Assembly: GCA_002862205.1 (NCBI GenBank)
Contig: PKCN01000267.1
Span: 1 to 64,000, forward strand
DNA: 64,000 bases
Direction of reading: 5' to 3'
Source: Planctomycetaceae bacterium
GTDB lineage: Bacteria > Planctomycetota > Planctomycetia > Pirellulales > Pirellulaceae
Shown here piece by piece: positions 18,172 through 27,261 of the stretch. How positions within the stretch are numbered: position 1 is the first letter of the stretch; the number at the start of each line of letters is the position of its first letter. A program made the translations under genes and the position numbers. Below the pieces are notes generated by a model. The model ran no database searches, had not been told where the DNA came from, and saw only the letters and a program-made list of their open reading frames with translations.

Positions 18172-19098
18172 ATGCTTAAAAACACAAAACGAACAATTGC
18201 AGTGGTCACCACCTGTACGCTTGCAGGAATGGTTTCTTCGGGATGTACCTTGTCGGGGCGAAATCTGCTCACGCTCAAGAAGAAAGAACCAGCAGCAGAC
18301 GTGCTGGCAGAAAGTGGTCCCACATCAGCTTTTCCAGTACCGCCCAGTTCGCAGGCGACTCCTTCCGCGATTGCTTCAGTCGCTGGAGGCACCGGAGCAC
18401 CGGCAACAGGTTCTCCTTTGCCACCCTCACAGCCTTCACGGATTGCTGGGTTGAGTGCTTCTCCGGGGTATGCGACATCCCCATTGCCAACGGCACCGAA
18501 TTTGGCAGCAGCGCAAGCTAATGGTATTTACGGTAATTCCGCGACCAAGTCGGTTGGTTTTCAAACACCCGCAGCTCCGGCCAAGAAGGCGAGTGGCTAC
18601 ACGTTTGGCAACAAGGCATTGACCCCTAAAGTTGGGGAATCGGGAACTGCTTTTGCAATGTCTGATTTGACTGAGGAAACTCCCTCAACTTCAGCAACTG
18701 CCAGCAGTGGTTTCCAAGTCCCGGATACAAACTTTGCGAAGCCTGCGTCCACTGGCACTTCAGCGCTACCGGCAATTCCGCAGGGTGGGCTTACCTTTCC
18801 AAGCAACGACACTGCTGCCGCCGCGATTACACCACCCCAGTCGAATGTCGGTGGTTTTGCAGCTCCTGCTGCAGCAGCAGCCTCAACGGGAGAGATTCTT
18901 CCGCCAGCAGCGACGTCACCAGCATTCTCGACGGCAAGCACGGCTTTGGAAGCGGCTGCACCAACTGCAGTTCTTCCGCCGGCGGCTGCCGGCGGAAACA
19001 CAGGATTTGGCGGCTACACGCCAGGCAGCACAGGTTCTGCTACCGGATATCCGAGCGGAACAGAGGCTCCTGCCACTCGCGGTTCGATTTACCGCTAG
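18172..19098 (+). CDS. Low-complexity Ala/Pro/Ser/Thr-rich lipoprotein
   Basis: The 308-residue product has a signal peptide with a lipobox (GMVSSGC, Cys25), so it is probably attached to a membrane. The remainder is dominated by Ala, Pro, Ser, Thr and Gly, with repeated short blocks such as PPAA, and should be disordered. No enzymatic motif is visible. A surface or periplasmic spacer role is possible but unproven. The gene converges with pyrK, with 24 bases between the stops. The long minus-strand ORF opposite it reflects the GC-rich codon pattern and is not a gene. Confidence 0.75.
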   Translation: MLKNTKRTIAVVTTCTLAGMVSSGCTLSGRNLLTLKKKEPAADVLAESGPTSAFPVPPSSQATPSAIASVAGGTGAPATGSPLPPSQPSRIAGLSASPGYATSPLPTAPNLAAAQANGIYGNSATKSVGFQTPAAPAKKASGYTFGNKALTPKVGESGTAFAMSDLTEETPSTSATASSGFQVPDTNFAKPASTGTSALPAIPQGGLTFPSNDTAAAAITPPQSNVGGFAAPAAAAASTGEILPPAATSPAFSTASTALEAAAPTAVLPPAAAGGNTGFGGYTPGSTGSATGYPSGTEAPATRGSIYR

Positions 19099-19122
19099 TC
19101 GGCTGGCAGCAGGTTCTGCTTC

Positions 19123-20004
19123 TCACCAACAGATCTGGTCCGCGTCAAAAATCGGACCTTCGACACAAGTGCGTTTGTAATCCCATTCTTCGGGACCATC
19201 CTGACGGACTTGGGCAACGCATGAGAAGCAGATCCCGATTCCACATGCCATGGGTGTTTCCATGCTGACTTGACAGTCGACACCCGCTGCCAAGCACGCT
19301 TCGGCGACCTTTTCCATCATGATTTCCGGGCCACAGGTCACCACGCGGATCTTTTCTCCTGAATCGGCTAGTTCAGCCAGACGCTCACGAAGAACATCAG
19401 GCACCAGTCTTTGTTGGCCTTTTGATCCATCGTCGGTGCACAGCGTGATTCGAAAGCCTGCCTGTTCAAAGTCTTCAACACCTGCAAGCAGGCTGGCGCG
19501 ACGGGCTCCATAAATGAACTCGACTGCAGACGCCCAGCCATTCTCCCTTGCATCGTCACCGAAGTCCTGAGACGCCATTGCTTCTTTTCCAAGCAGCAGC
19601 ATTGGTGTCTGACCAATGCCCCCGGAAACCATGATCAAACGGTCACAGACGCGGTTGGCAAAGCCGTTACCAAGCGGCCCCCAAAGGGTGACTTGCGCAC
19701 CCAGCGGAGATTCGGCCAAAGCCGTTGTGAATGTGCCCTTCTTCAGGTACACAAGATCGATCCATGTTGGGGTACCTGAATCATCACAAATCACGTCATA
19801 GACAGCCAAGGCGCGACCAATCAGCGGTGCATTGGTGCCTGCCAGACGAACCATCACAAACTGGCCAGGAACCAGGGTGCGGGCAATCGGCTCGGCCGCA
19901 ACACGGATTAAAAAAGTCCCCTCTCCAATTTGATCATTGCGTTCCAGTGGCGCATTAATCTGTTGCATGGAATCAGCGTAGTAGTCAGCGTGCAGCTTTG
20001 ACAT
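19123..20004 (-). CDS. pyrK: Dihydroorotate dehydrogenase electron transfer subunit (PyrK-type)
   Basis: The protein belongs to the ferredoxin-NADP reductase-like PyrK family, which shuttles electrons between dihydroorotate dehydrogenase and NAD through FAD and a 2Fe-2S centre. The FAD domain has PGQFVMVRL and GRALAVYDV (to about 70). The NAD domain has MVSGGIGQTPMLLL (125-138) and TCGPEIMM. The four cluster cysteines near the C-terminus are Cys254, 259, 262 and 280 (MACGIGICFSC, KRTC). The catalytic subunit pyrD is not adjacent. The ATG directly abuts the stop codon of the pseudouridine synthase gene upstream (TAG then ATG), so the two genes are probably co-transcribed and translationally coupled. 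Confidence 0.92.
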   Translation of the reverse strand: MSKLHADYYADSMQQINAPLERNDQIGEGTFLIRVAAEPIARTLVPGQFVMVRLAGTNAPLIGRALAVYDVICDDSGTPTWIDLVYLKKGTFTTALAESPLGAQVTLWGPLGNGFANRVCDRLIMVSGGIGQTPMLLLGKEAMASQDFGDDARENGWASAVEFIYGARRASLLAGVEDFEQAGFRITLCTDDGSKGQQRLVPDVLRERLAELADSGEKIRVVTCGPEIMMEKVAEACLAAGVDCQVSMETPMACGIGICFSCVAQVRQDGPEEWDYKRTCVEGPIFDADQICW

Positions 20005-21315
20005 CTATTTCCCGCGTTTACGGTTGGGACCAGATTTCTTTGGGTTGCCTGTTCGTTTCTTTGATACGGGCGTTCGACCAGCACCGCGGCGGCTCTTGTC
20101 ACGTCCGGTTGATGTTGATTCGGAGCCGGGACCGGTTGTTCGCTTCTTCGTCTTGCGTTTTGTCATGCCGCCGCGTTTCTTGGCAGCTTTTCTGGTTGAT
20201 TGATCAGTATTTTCCTCAGGCTTGGAACGCCGTGGTTTTCGTTTTGAGGTGCTTTTGGAACTTCGCGTTTCAGCTGAATCAGTATCTCCGCCAATCACAG
20301 CTCCCGTGCTAGTGGCCTGATCATAGGAGAAGTTCAATGGGGGCTGTTGTTTGACCACGCTGGGGCGTTTTGATGCTTTGGTCGATTTTTTGGGTCCTCG
20401 AAGCTTCGCAGGTGTGGTGCTTGAGGTCCCCGGTTTAGCAGTTGTTGTTCTCTTCACTCCCTTTCGGGGGGTACCACGTTTTCCCCGGCTGCGTGCGCCG
20501 GGCTCCTCGGCAGCGGTTTCGGTTGCTGACCAAAGTTTTTCTACTTCCTGCGATGTGACAGCTCGATAAGCTCCGGGTGGAACATCCCCTAACCGCAGCG
20601 GGCCCACCGCAATCCGCCGCAGGCTCTGGACCTTGTGTCCCAGTCGGGCCAGAATTCGACGGATCTCACGGTTCTTGCCCTCTCGGAGCACGATTTCCAT
20701 TTCCGTGGAACGGCTTCGTGACTTCAGTAGCTTCGCGCCTTCCACCTGTACGAAACCATCCGAGATGTAGATTCCTTTTCTCATCTGCCGCATGGTTTCA
20801 GTTTCCACTTTCCCTGCCACGGTAACTCGGTAGACCTTTCGGACACCGAATTTGGGGTGGGTTAGTCGCTGTGCAAGTTCACCATCATTGGTCAGCAGGA
20901 TGAGCCCTTCACTACTCCGATCAAGTCTGCCCACAGGAAAAACACGTTCATCTGGTGGAACAAGGTCCACGACTCGCGGGCGGCCCTGCGGATCACGGTT
21001 GGTTGTGACAACCCCGACCGGCTTGTTAACCGCGTAATACACAGACTTTTGTTTTTTCAACAAGACGCCATCGACGCGTACCTTCTGGGTTGAACTGTCG
21101 ACAGTAGAGCCAAGTTTGGTGATGATCTGTCCATCGACAACAACACGACCAGCCTCGATCAGTTCCTCACATTGTCTGCGACTGCCAAAGCCTGCAGAAG
21201 CCAGAAAACGCTGCAGGCGTTGGGACGTGTCAGCCGCCTTGGACGAACGCCGGACTCGCTTTTTTGATGCCGACCGTTTTGAGGTAGATCGTTTGGATAC
21301 AGACTTTTTTGGCAT
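20005..21315 (-). CDS. rluB: RluB/RsuA-family pseudouridine synthase with a long basic C-terminal tail
   Basis: The protein isomerises a uridine in rRNA. Using ATG 21315, a short Ser/Lys-rich start is followed by an S4 RNA-binding domain (about 31-80, LQRFLASAGFGSRRQCEELI). Next comes the catalytic domain (about 93-270) with the active-site Asp132 in GRLDRSSEGLILLTNDG. The remaining 160 residues are Lys, Arg, Ser and Thr rich, without clear fold, and end in KSGPNRKRGK; they probably bind RNA non-specifically. Whether the target is the RluB site in 23S rRNA cannot be told from sequence. The longer ORF start at 21402 lacks support. pyrK follows without a gap. Confidence 0.9.
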   Translation of the reverse strand: MPKKSVSKRSTSKRSASKKRVRRSSKAADTSQRLQRFLASAGFGSRRQCEELIEAGRVVVDGQIITKLGSTVDSSTQKVRVDGVLLKKQKSVYYAVNKPVGVVTTNRDPQGRPRVVDLVPPDERVFPVGRLDRSSEGLILLTNDGELAQRLTHPKFGVRKVYRVTVAGKVETETMRQMRKGIYISDGFVQVEGAKLLKSRSRSTEMEIVLREGKNREIRRILARLGHKVQSLRRIAVGPLRLGDVPPGAYRAVTSQEVEKLWSATETAAEEPGARSRGKRGTPRKGVKRTTTAKPGTSSTTPAKLRGPKKSTKASKRPSVVKQQPPLNFSYDQATSTGAVIGGDTDSAETRSSKSTSKRKPRRSKPEENTDQSTRKAAKKRGGMTKRKTKKRTTGPGSESTSTGRDKSRRGAGRTPVSKKRTGNPKKSGPNRKRGK

Positions 21316-21731
21316 GGAGCTGCCTAAGTGTTTGAATGGAATCCCACAACCTACCAAACCGAGCCATCCTTGTGATGCAGGCTTCCCAGTAAGGTATCTC
21401 AAGGGGGCGGGTATGAGCGTGGCAAAAGAGGCTGGGCCAGGCCTGCTGTGAGACCATGATTCCCAGTGAAACCCTGATTCCCAGTGAGACCCTGATTCCC
21501 AGTGAGACCAAGTATACCAGTGAAACCAAGAATACCAGTGAAACCATGGCAGGGCGTATCAGGTAGTCTTGGTCGCGCAGATGCCGATTGAGCTCACCAG
21601 CGATGGACATTGGCTTGCTACTGTGCGGATTGGCTGCTACGTAATAATATCGGTGATCAGATGCGTCTTTCGGACGAATTCATCTGACTGAAAGAACAGA
21701 CCTTTTCAACGCAGGTCGCCCTGTCGATGAC
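21316..21731. other. Intergenic region carrying an 18-bp tandem repeat
   Basis: About 415 bases separate the pseudouridine synthase start from the end of the small lipoprotein gene. The only structure I see is the 18-bp repeat array at 21458-21547. A 126-residue ORF crosses it on the minus strand, but its core is just the translated repeat (SLGIRVSLGIRVSLG), and it overlaps the synthase start. I do not count it as a gene. Confidence 0.6.
21458..21547. repeat. 18-bp tandem repeat, 5 copies
   Basis: Five adjacent units follow GATTCCCAGTGAGACCCT with a few substitutions. The first three share GATTCCCAGTGA and the last two share TACCAGTGAAACCA. The CCAGTGANACC core is constant. There are no spacers, so it is not CRISPR. 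The unit length is a multiple of three, but the array lies outside the genes I accept. Confidence 0.95.
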
Positions 21732-22007
21732 TTAGCGACCCAACCAAGGCATGGCATCGGGAATGAGCCGATTTCGGACAGGCTCAGCCAATGGTTGTTG
21801 GTAACTTGGTGGGCGTGAGGCCGCATCGTAGGGGCCGATATCATTTTGTGGGTAGGGATCATGCACGACTGCACTGGCCTGCTGCTTGTTGAGTGGGCCG
21901 GGAGGCGTGAAAAAACTCTGGAACCCGCGACACCCTGTGGTGGATAGCAATGCGACCGTGAATGCGATACTCAGCAAGAGTCTGTTTCTAATGCTATTGC
22001 GAGCCAT
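21732..22007 (-). CDS. Small lipoprotein of unknown function
   Basis: This 91-residue protein has an N-terminal signal with a lipobox (LLSTTGC). The mature part is rich in Pro, Gln and Asn (GPLNKQQASAVVHDPYPQND) and ends in IPDAMPWLGR. No domain is recognised. The clean signal, good codon use and defined end make it a likely real gene. It could be an envelope-anchored protein of the kind common in planctomycetes. It lies between manA and the pseudouridine synthase on the same strand, with gaps of more than 200 bases on each side. Confidence 0.72.
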   Translation of the reverse strand: MARNSIRNRLLLSIAFTVALLSTTGCRGFQSFFTPPGPLNKQQASAVVHDPYPQNDIGPYDAASRPPSYQQPLAEPVRNRLIPDAMPWLGR

Positions 22008-22229
22008 GATCGCGAATCCTTTCGAGTCAAGCGTGGGGACTATCGGAGCGTACTAAGTTTCAGAGGTGGAACCAAGAGGAATCGATTTTCGCTGTCAGCA
22101 GAAATTCGGGGCTGAAGCACTTTACGCTGCCCATGGTTCATCGCACTTCCCGAGGGTATGCCTCAAGCTCACCGGACAACTCGCAGCTAAAATGTTTCAC
22201 AAGAGTTCCGATTGCCCGAGTCATTCGTT

Positions 22230-23195
22230 TCACGCTGGCAAGTGCATCTCCATGACGGTGCTGTTTTTCGCAGCTGAGAGATGGCATTTTTGCATCGCTG
22301 CAGGCAGCAAGATGGTCTCACCAGTCGACAATGCCATGATTTCCTCTCCAACACGCAAAGTAGCGTTACCTTTCGGAATCGTCACGATGTGAAACTTTTT
22401 ATCACCGCCTGTTTCAGCCTCTCCCTGCTCCAGCAAATTCAGCCTGAATTTGTCACACGATACAACCGTTTGCCATCCTTCCAAGGCAGGGTCACTGGTA
22501 CGCGCTACCACCGGGCCGCTGGAAAAATCCGTCACTTCTACACCCTGCTGGATGTGCAGAGGGCGAGCTTTTCCTTGTGAATCAGTGCGGTTCCAATCGA
22601 ATAGTCGAAAGGTTGTGTCGCTGGATTGTTGGATTTCGGCAACAAGAAGTCCTGCACCTAGTGCGTGTACCGTTCCCGCGGGGATGAAAACAATATCTCC
22701 GGGTGTTGGATGAAATGAATGGAGAACTTCCTCCGTGGTACCAGCTCTAATCGCTTTTTCCAGCTTGTTGGAATCCACGCCCTGCTTCAGGCCCGCATAG
22801 ATCAGGCTCTCAGGTTGGGCTGCAACGATGTACCAGGCTTCCGTTTTTCCGAGATCAGGTGTCGGCATCTTCAAAGCATATTTATCGCTGGGATGGACCT
22901 GCACTGAGAGCACACGATTGCAGTCCAGATATTTCAACAATAAGGGGAAGGAATCCATGTTTATTCCCTTACCCAACAGCCACTGAGCGTCACTCTGAAT
23001 CAAACTCTTCAGGGTTTTTCCAGTAAGCGGGCCATTCTGAACAACACTTTGGTCTTCACCATGGTCGACCACTTCCCAGCTCTCGGCATAGTCTTTCGCT
23101 GGGCCAATCGGTTTGTTCAGATACTCACCCAGGCCGCGTCCACCCCAAAGGGTCTGTTTCAAGACGGGTGCAAAAGTTAGTGGATAGGGGGTCAT
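22230..23195 (-). CDS. manA: Mannose-6-phosphate isomerase, class I
   Basis: ManA interconverts fructose-6-phosphate and mannose-6-phosphate, feeding GDP-mannose synthesis or mannose use. From ATG 23195 the protein has 321 residues, the size of the short bacterial form. The cupin zinc ligands are visible: LSVQVHPSD (His101), KTEAWYI (Glu119) and the later IPAGTVHALG (His177). The N-terminal PVLKQTLWGGRGLGEY is also typical. The longer ORF start at 23387 reads through the intergenic region and is rejected. It is transcribed away from tatC. Confidence 0.95.
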   Translation of the reverse strand: MTPYPLTFAPVLKQTLWGGRGLGEYLNKPIGPAKDYAESWEVVDHGEDQSVVQNGPLTGKTLKSLIQSDAQWLLGKGINMDSFPLLLKYLDCNRVLSVQVHPSDKYALKMPTPDLGKTEAWYIVAAQPESLIYAGLKQGVDSNKLEKAIRAGTTEEVLHSFHPTPGDIVFIPAGTVHALGAGLLVAEIQQSSDTTFRLFDWNRTDSQGKARPLHIQQGVEVTDFSSGPVVARTSDPALEGWQTVVSCDKFRLNLLEQGEAETGGDKKFHIVTIPKGNATLRVGEEIMALSTGETILLPAAMQKCHLSAAKNSTVMEMHLPA

Positions 23196-23594
23196 TTCAC
23201 TGCTTTGATCGCTGAAAGGCTGAGGTTTGTATCTGAATATTGGCACGTGACGCAGGCGATTCGGCGTCGGGCTGCTACACTGGGGAAGCCGGTTTGGGGA
23301 ACAGGAGCACTGGACGGGCAGTGGAACGATAAGGATCCGAGTCATCCCGAAACGGTACCATGCCTGAACTCGACCCAGAGTTTGCAAATGGTGAGGCCAA
23401 AGTGTCAGGATTGTTGCCTGAGTTACGCGAGCAATCGTCTGACGATGGTGTTGGTTTTTGCATTTTCAGCTCTCCAGATGACTCACCATTTCGCTTTCCC
23501 GATGATCCGCCGGATCATCGCGGGATTGCGAAATTCCCTCCACACTTCTTATCGTATCATTTCACCCTTCAAACCCAATACTGAGATTTGATTC
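23196..23594. other. Divergent intergenic region between manA and tatC, with a palindrome
   Basis: About 400 bases hold no gene I trust; overlapping ORFs of 62 to 128 residues occur on both strands without recognisable content. A perfect inverted repeat lies at 23500-23520 (CGATGATCC-GCC-GGATCATCG), 75 bases before the tatC start. It has no T-run, so it could be an operator or RNA hairpin. A weak -35/-10-like pair (TTGCGA ... TATCGT) lies between it and tatC. Confidence 0.45.
23500..23520. promoter_or_regulatory. 9-bp inverted repeat with 3-base loop upstream of tatC
   Basis: CGATGATCC and GGATCATCG are perfect inverted copies separated by GCC. The symmetry suits a dimeric DNA-binding protein or a leader hairpin. 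No terminator T-tract follows on either strand. Function is unknown. Confidence 0.4.
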
Positions 23595-24707
23595 GTGGAA
23601 AAGCTGTCGCGTCCGAAGGACGACTTGTTTGAAAATTCGACAATGACTTTCGGGGAACACCTCGAGGATTTGCGTCATTCTTTGTTTCAGGCCATGATTT
23701 GGCTGGCCGGTGGTCTGCTCATTGGTCTGTTTTTTGCCAATGATGTGGTGCGATTCGTACAGATGCCGCTTGAGGGGGCAATTGAGCAGTTCAATGCTGA
23801 TCGGGATTTACATCGTCTTGGTTACGATCCATCCGATGAATCCGTCCAGGAGTTGCATAAATTTCTGGCCAAGAACGCGCTGGTTTGGGAAGTCATTTAT
23901 GAGGTGCCTGATGAATTTCAGGCATTGACCATGGAAGCCATGATCCCCAGAGCCGACACGACCGTGCAGCAGGATGCAACGGGGAATGAGCCAGCGGAAA
24001 GCAAAGATGGGTCGGAGCAATCTGTCGCAGAGGGTGTGGTTGATCCTGTGGAAATGTCGAAGATTCTTAATTCGCTTCCCAAGACACTTGAACCCAAGAT
24101 TCAGCTGCGTGAGAACAAGACAAGTTTGAGTTCTCTGAAGATGGAAGAGCCCTTCATGATCTGGGTCAAGGCTGGGCTGATTCTTGGTGCGATCATTGGC
24201 TCTCCAGGAATCTTCTACAATATCTGGTCATTCGTCGCTGCCGGACTTCATGCACATGAGCGGAAGTATGTCTACATCTATCTTCCCTTCAGTATCACAT
24301 TGTTTGTTTCGGGAGTGATCCTGGCATTCTTTCTCGTTCTCCATTTTGTGTTGTCCTTCCTGCTTGCATTCAATGGCAGCATGGATGTTGCGGTTGAGCC
24401 TCGCCTCTCCTACTACGTCAACTTTGTGTTATTGTTGCCGTTAGGTTTTGGGATAGCCTTTCAGTTGCCGCTTGTCATGCTCTTTTTGCAACGAATTGGT
24501 TTGTTTGAAACTCAGGCCTATATCGAGAGTTGGAAGATCGCCGTGCTTGTGATTTTCGTGATTGCCATGATTGTTACACCTGCTGATGTGACAAGCATGG
24601 TCGCGCTCGCTATACCGCTGGTTTTTCTTTATGCGTTGGGCATCTTGATGTGTCACTTAATTCCCAGAAGTCGTGGGTTGGGAAGTGATGCTTACGATCC
24701 TGCTTAA
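23595..24707 (+). CDS. tatC: Twin-arginine translocase subunit TatC with an extended periplasmic loop
   Basis: TatC is the signal-peptide receptor of the twin-arginine export pathway for folded proteins. The N-terminal signature FGEHLEDLRHSL (19-30) is followed by TM1 (about 33-53). Later EPFMIWVKAGLILG and IFYNIWSFVAAGLHAHERK match the TM2 entry region and the following conserved loop. Four further spans follow, including GFGIAFQLPLVM. Between TM1 and TM2, in the first periplasmic loop, about 100 extra residues (roughly 65-180) are inserted, mostly acidic and polar. That makes the protein 370 residues instead of about 250. TatA and TatB are not in the window. The stop codon shares bases with the stop of the convergent acyl-CoA synthetase gene. 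Confidence 0.93.
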   Translation: MEKLSRPKDDLFENSTMTFGEHLEDLRHSLFQAMIWLAGGLLIGLFFANDVVRFVQMPLEGAIEQFNADRDLHRLGYDPSDESVQELHKFLAKNALVWEVIYEVPDEFQALTMEAMIPRADTTVQQDATGNEPAESKDGSEQSVAEGVVDPVEMSKILNSLPKTLEPKIQLRENKTSLSSLKMEEPFMIWVKAGLILGAIIGSPGIFYNIWSFVAAGLHAHERKYVYIYLPFSITLFVSGVILAFFLVLHFVLSFLLAFNGSMDVAVEPRLSYYVNFVLLLPLGFGIAFQLPLVMLFLQRIGLFETQAYIESWKIAVLVIFVIAMIVTPADVTSMVALAIPLVFLYALGILMCHLIPRSRGLGSDAYDPA

Positions 24708-26179
24708 TCGATCAGACGCTGCTGGATAACGTGTCCACGTCGGATGGTTCCTTTTGCGGTCAGTTCCCCGGATTCAATTGACAGTCTGGGGTGAAAAACT
24801 TTGAATTCGCAGCGGATGGGTGTGGGCTGCTTGGCAAGGACTTGAGAGACTTCGTGTTTTACAGATTCAAGCTGGATTTCATTTTCGAGGTTCAGCCAGA
24901 GTTGAAGCTTTTCCTGATAGTGCAGTAACGCGTGATCAATACCGTCGATTTGTTCGACGTCGCGTTCAATAACAGCAGGGTGTAGTTTTCGACCTGATGC
25001 CAGCACGATGACGTCATCCATTCGACCCAGAATTCGAAACTGCTGGGTCGTACTATCACGTTCCGCCAGGTCACCTGTAGCCAGCCAACCATCTGGTGAC
25101 ATTCGCGTTTGTGTGACTTCAGGTTGCCCGAGGTAACCCAGCATCGCATGAGGGCCGCGAACAAGAAGCTGTCCATTTTCGATTGCTGTTTCCCAACCAT
25201 CAACGGGTTTGCCGACCAGTCCAGGCGCTGCGTTGGACGGTGTCGCACTGCTGATAACGGGGCCCGTTTCCGTGAGACCGTAGCCTTGAATCACAGTGAC
25301 GCCCCATGACTGCCATTCCCCAAAGGCACTGCAATCAAGAGGGGCACCGCCACATCCAAGTAGACGCAAGTGGTCAAGGTTTTGTGGCTTTTCACGAAGC
25401 ATTCTGGCCGCCATCGCTGGCACGGTATTGATTAAATGTGGTTCAAGCTGTTCAAGCCGACGAAGCATGCTCTGGTAACCAAGGCATACAGCAAGAGTGC
25501 AACCGCTCAATAACCAGGTGCCAAAATCGCAGGTTCGTGCATAGGCATGTGAAAGTGGCAGAACGGTCAGCCGGAGGTCGGACTGTGTTTGAGGCACTGC
25601 TTTGAGTTTCGCTGCTGCATTGGCAAACTGACCGTCAGCCGAAAGCAACACCGCAAGTGGCTTGCCGGTAGTGCCACTGGTCCAGAGAATCAATGAAGCC
25701 GCTTCTGCAGGTCTGGCTCTCGGACTGCTGCAGGCAGATTCATTGTTTTTTTGTGCAGTGAGTCGCCCGGTTTCAGAATTGGATCGCTGGCTGACCAGTT
25801 CGAACAGTTCCGAAGTGAGCCGTTCCTTGAACTGATCATCAAGCCAGACTCCACCAATCAGTGTTCGGCGTCGTACAAGTTCGGAAGATTCTATCCGCCG
25901 ATCCAGTGGGGCTTCTGTTGTGCCAAGTGCCAGCGAGGCTAATGCGACCACAATGTCCACATCGCGGTTGTCACTCAAGTGAGTGACGCGACGAGCCAAG
26001 TTTGGATCACGGTTCAGCTGATTTTCAATACGTTCAGCAACACGATTGACCACAATCGAGAGTTCATGCCAGGAACACGGGCACGAAACGTTGGCGGCAG
26101 CGTCCAGCAATAATGCTGTTGCATCAGGTCGCGATTGGACCTGATGCTGAAACGCTTCGTAGAGAGTTCTTGGGGACAC
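24704..26179 (-). CDS. AMP-forming acyl-CoA synthetase / ligase (ANL superfamily)
   Basis: This family activates a carboxylic acid as an acyl-adenylate with ATP and then usually passes it to CoA or a carrier. The P-loop-like LILWTSGTTGKPLAV is clear. It is followed by LPLSHAY, QGYGLTETGP (A5 motif), GWLATGDLAE (A7), GRMDDVI (A8) and the C-terminal lysine motif GELTAKGTIRR. The protein is 491 residues and starts with GTG. The N-terminal third is more divergent than usual. The acid substrate is unknown. It follows the aldolase gene by 59 bases on the same strand and may share its transcript. Its stop overlaps the tatC stop (TTAA). Confidence 0.9.
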   Translation of the reverse strand: MSPRTLYEAFQHQVQSRPDATALLLDAAANVSCPCSWHELSIVVNRVAERIENQLNRDPNLARRVTHLSDNRDVDIVVALASLALGTTEAPLDRRIESSELVRRRTLIGGVWLDDQFKERLTSELFELVSQRSNSETGRLTAQKNNESACSSPRARPAEAASLILWTSGTTGKPLAVLLSADGQFANAAAKLKAVPQTQSDLRLTVLPLSHAYARTCDFGTWLLSGCTLAVCLGYQSMLRRLEQLEPHLINTVPAMAARMLREKPQNLDHLRLLGCGGAPLDCSAFGEWQSWGVTVIQGYGLTETGPVISSATPSNAAPGLVGKPVDGWETAIENGQLLVRGPHAMLGYLGQPEVTQTRMSPDGWLATGDLAERDSTTQQFRILGRMDDVIVLASGRKLHPAVIERDVEQIDGIDHALLHYQEKLQLWLNLENEIQLESVKHEVSQVLAKQPTPIRCEFKVFHPRLSIESGELTAKGTIRRGHVIQQRLID

Positions 26180-26238
26180 GGTTCAGTGAATCAACCTCAG
26201 CGGGGTTCAGTGCCGGTCCGTCACTTTCTGGGAACTTG

Positions 26239-27261
26239 TTACGCCGTTACGTTGAGGGTGTCTCGAAGCTTGGCGCCATTTCCAGCTTGTCCGAACGCGG
26301 TCATTCGTGCAACACATACATCTTTCATCGCGGCTCGTGCTGGTTTCAAGTAGGCACGTGGATCGAAGGCGGATGGGTCTTCCTGAAGAACCTTGCGAAT
26401 CGCGCCTGTGATCGCCATGCGGCAGTCAGTGTCTACATTGATCTTACGTACACCACTCTTAATACCACGCTGGATTTCTTCGACCGGTACACCGTAGGTC
26501 TGTTTCATCTGACCACCGTATTGGTTGATGATGTCCTGCAGGTCCTGTGGAACACTGCTGCTACCATGCATCACCAAGTGAGTATTAGGAAGCTTTGCAT
26601 GAATTTCTTCAATGCGGGTCATCGCCAGTACCTCACCGGTCGGCTTGCTGGTGAACTTGTAAGCGCCATGGCTGGTTCCAATCGCTACAGCCAACGCATC
26701 AACACCGGTTTCCTCTACGAAACGGGCCGCTTCGTCCGGATCAGTCAGAAGTTGTTCGCGACTTAATTCACCCACGGCTCCGTGGCCGTCTTCCTGCTCT
26801 CCCTCACCGGACTCGAGCGAACCAAGGCAACCCAGTTCACCTTCGACACTGACTCCCTGTGCGTGTGCCAATTTGACGACTTCTGCGGTGACCCGCACGT
26901 TGTAGTCAAAGTCAGCAGGCGTCTTGCCATCTTCTTCGAGTGAACCGTCCATCATCACGCTGGTGAAACCGTTGTCGATGGCTGATTGGCAAGTGGACGG
27001 ACTGTTGCCGTGGTCCTGATGCATCACAATCGGGATGTGGGGATAGAGTTCTGTCGCCGCTACCATCAGGTGCCGCAAATAGGCATCCTGAGAGTACGAT
27101 CGGGCACCGCGGGATGCCTGAATGATTACAGGCGAATCAGTTTCCTCGGCTGCCTCCATGATCGCCTGGATCTGCTCCATGTTGTTGACGTTGAAAGCGG
27201 CGACGCCGTAATCATTCTCGGCTGCGTGATCGAGAACGACGCGAAGAGGAACCAAAGCCAT
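26239..27261 (-). CDS. fba: Class II fructose-bisphosphate aldolase
   Basis: The zinc-dependent aldolase cleaves fructose 1,6-bisphosphate to two triose phosphates in glycolysis, or runs in reverse in gluconeogenesis. Recognisable parts are [17 protein letters not shown], the zinc-binding HQDHGNS (about 81-87), the acidic loop [23 protein letters not shown] with a further zinc histidine, and [13 protein letters not shown] near the C-terminus. The 340-residue length fits the CbbA-like branch. The downstream gene is the acyl-CoA synthetase. Confidence 0.97.
   Translation of the reverse strand: MALVPLRVVLDHAAENDYGVAAFNVNNMEQIQAIMEAAEETDSPVIIQASRGARSYSQDAYLRHLMVAATELYPHIPIVMHQDHGNSPSTCQSAIDNGFTSVMMDGSLEEDGKTPADFDYNVRVTAEVVKLAHAQGVSVEGELGCLGSLESGEGEQEDGHGAVGELSREQLLTDPDEAARFVEETGVDALAVAIGTSHGAYKFTSKPTGEVLAMTRIEEIHAKLPNTHLVMHGSSSVPQDLQDIINQYGGQMKQTYGVPVEEIQRGIKSGVRKINVDTDCRMAITGAIRKVLQEDPSAFDPRAYLKPARAAMKDVCVARMTAFGQAGNGAKLRDTLNVTA

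Noticed and set aside
18597-19001. 134-residue minus-strand ORF
   Set aside because: It mirrors the Ala/Pro-rich lipoprotein on the other strand, which has a signal peptide and lipobox.
21230-21610. 126-residue minus-strand ORF with SLGIRV repeats
   Set aside because: It is the 18-bp repeat in translation plus overlap with the pseudouridine synthase start.
23205-23591. 128-residue plus-strand ORF before tatC
   Set aside because: It overlaps the true manA start region and has irregular composition. Competing ORFs exist in other frames.
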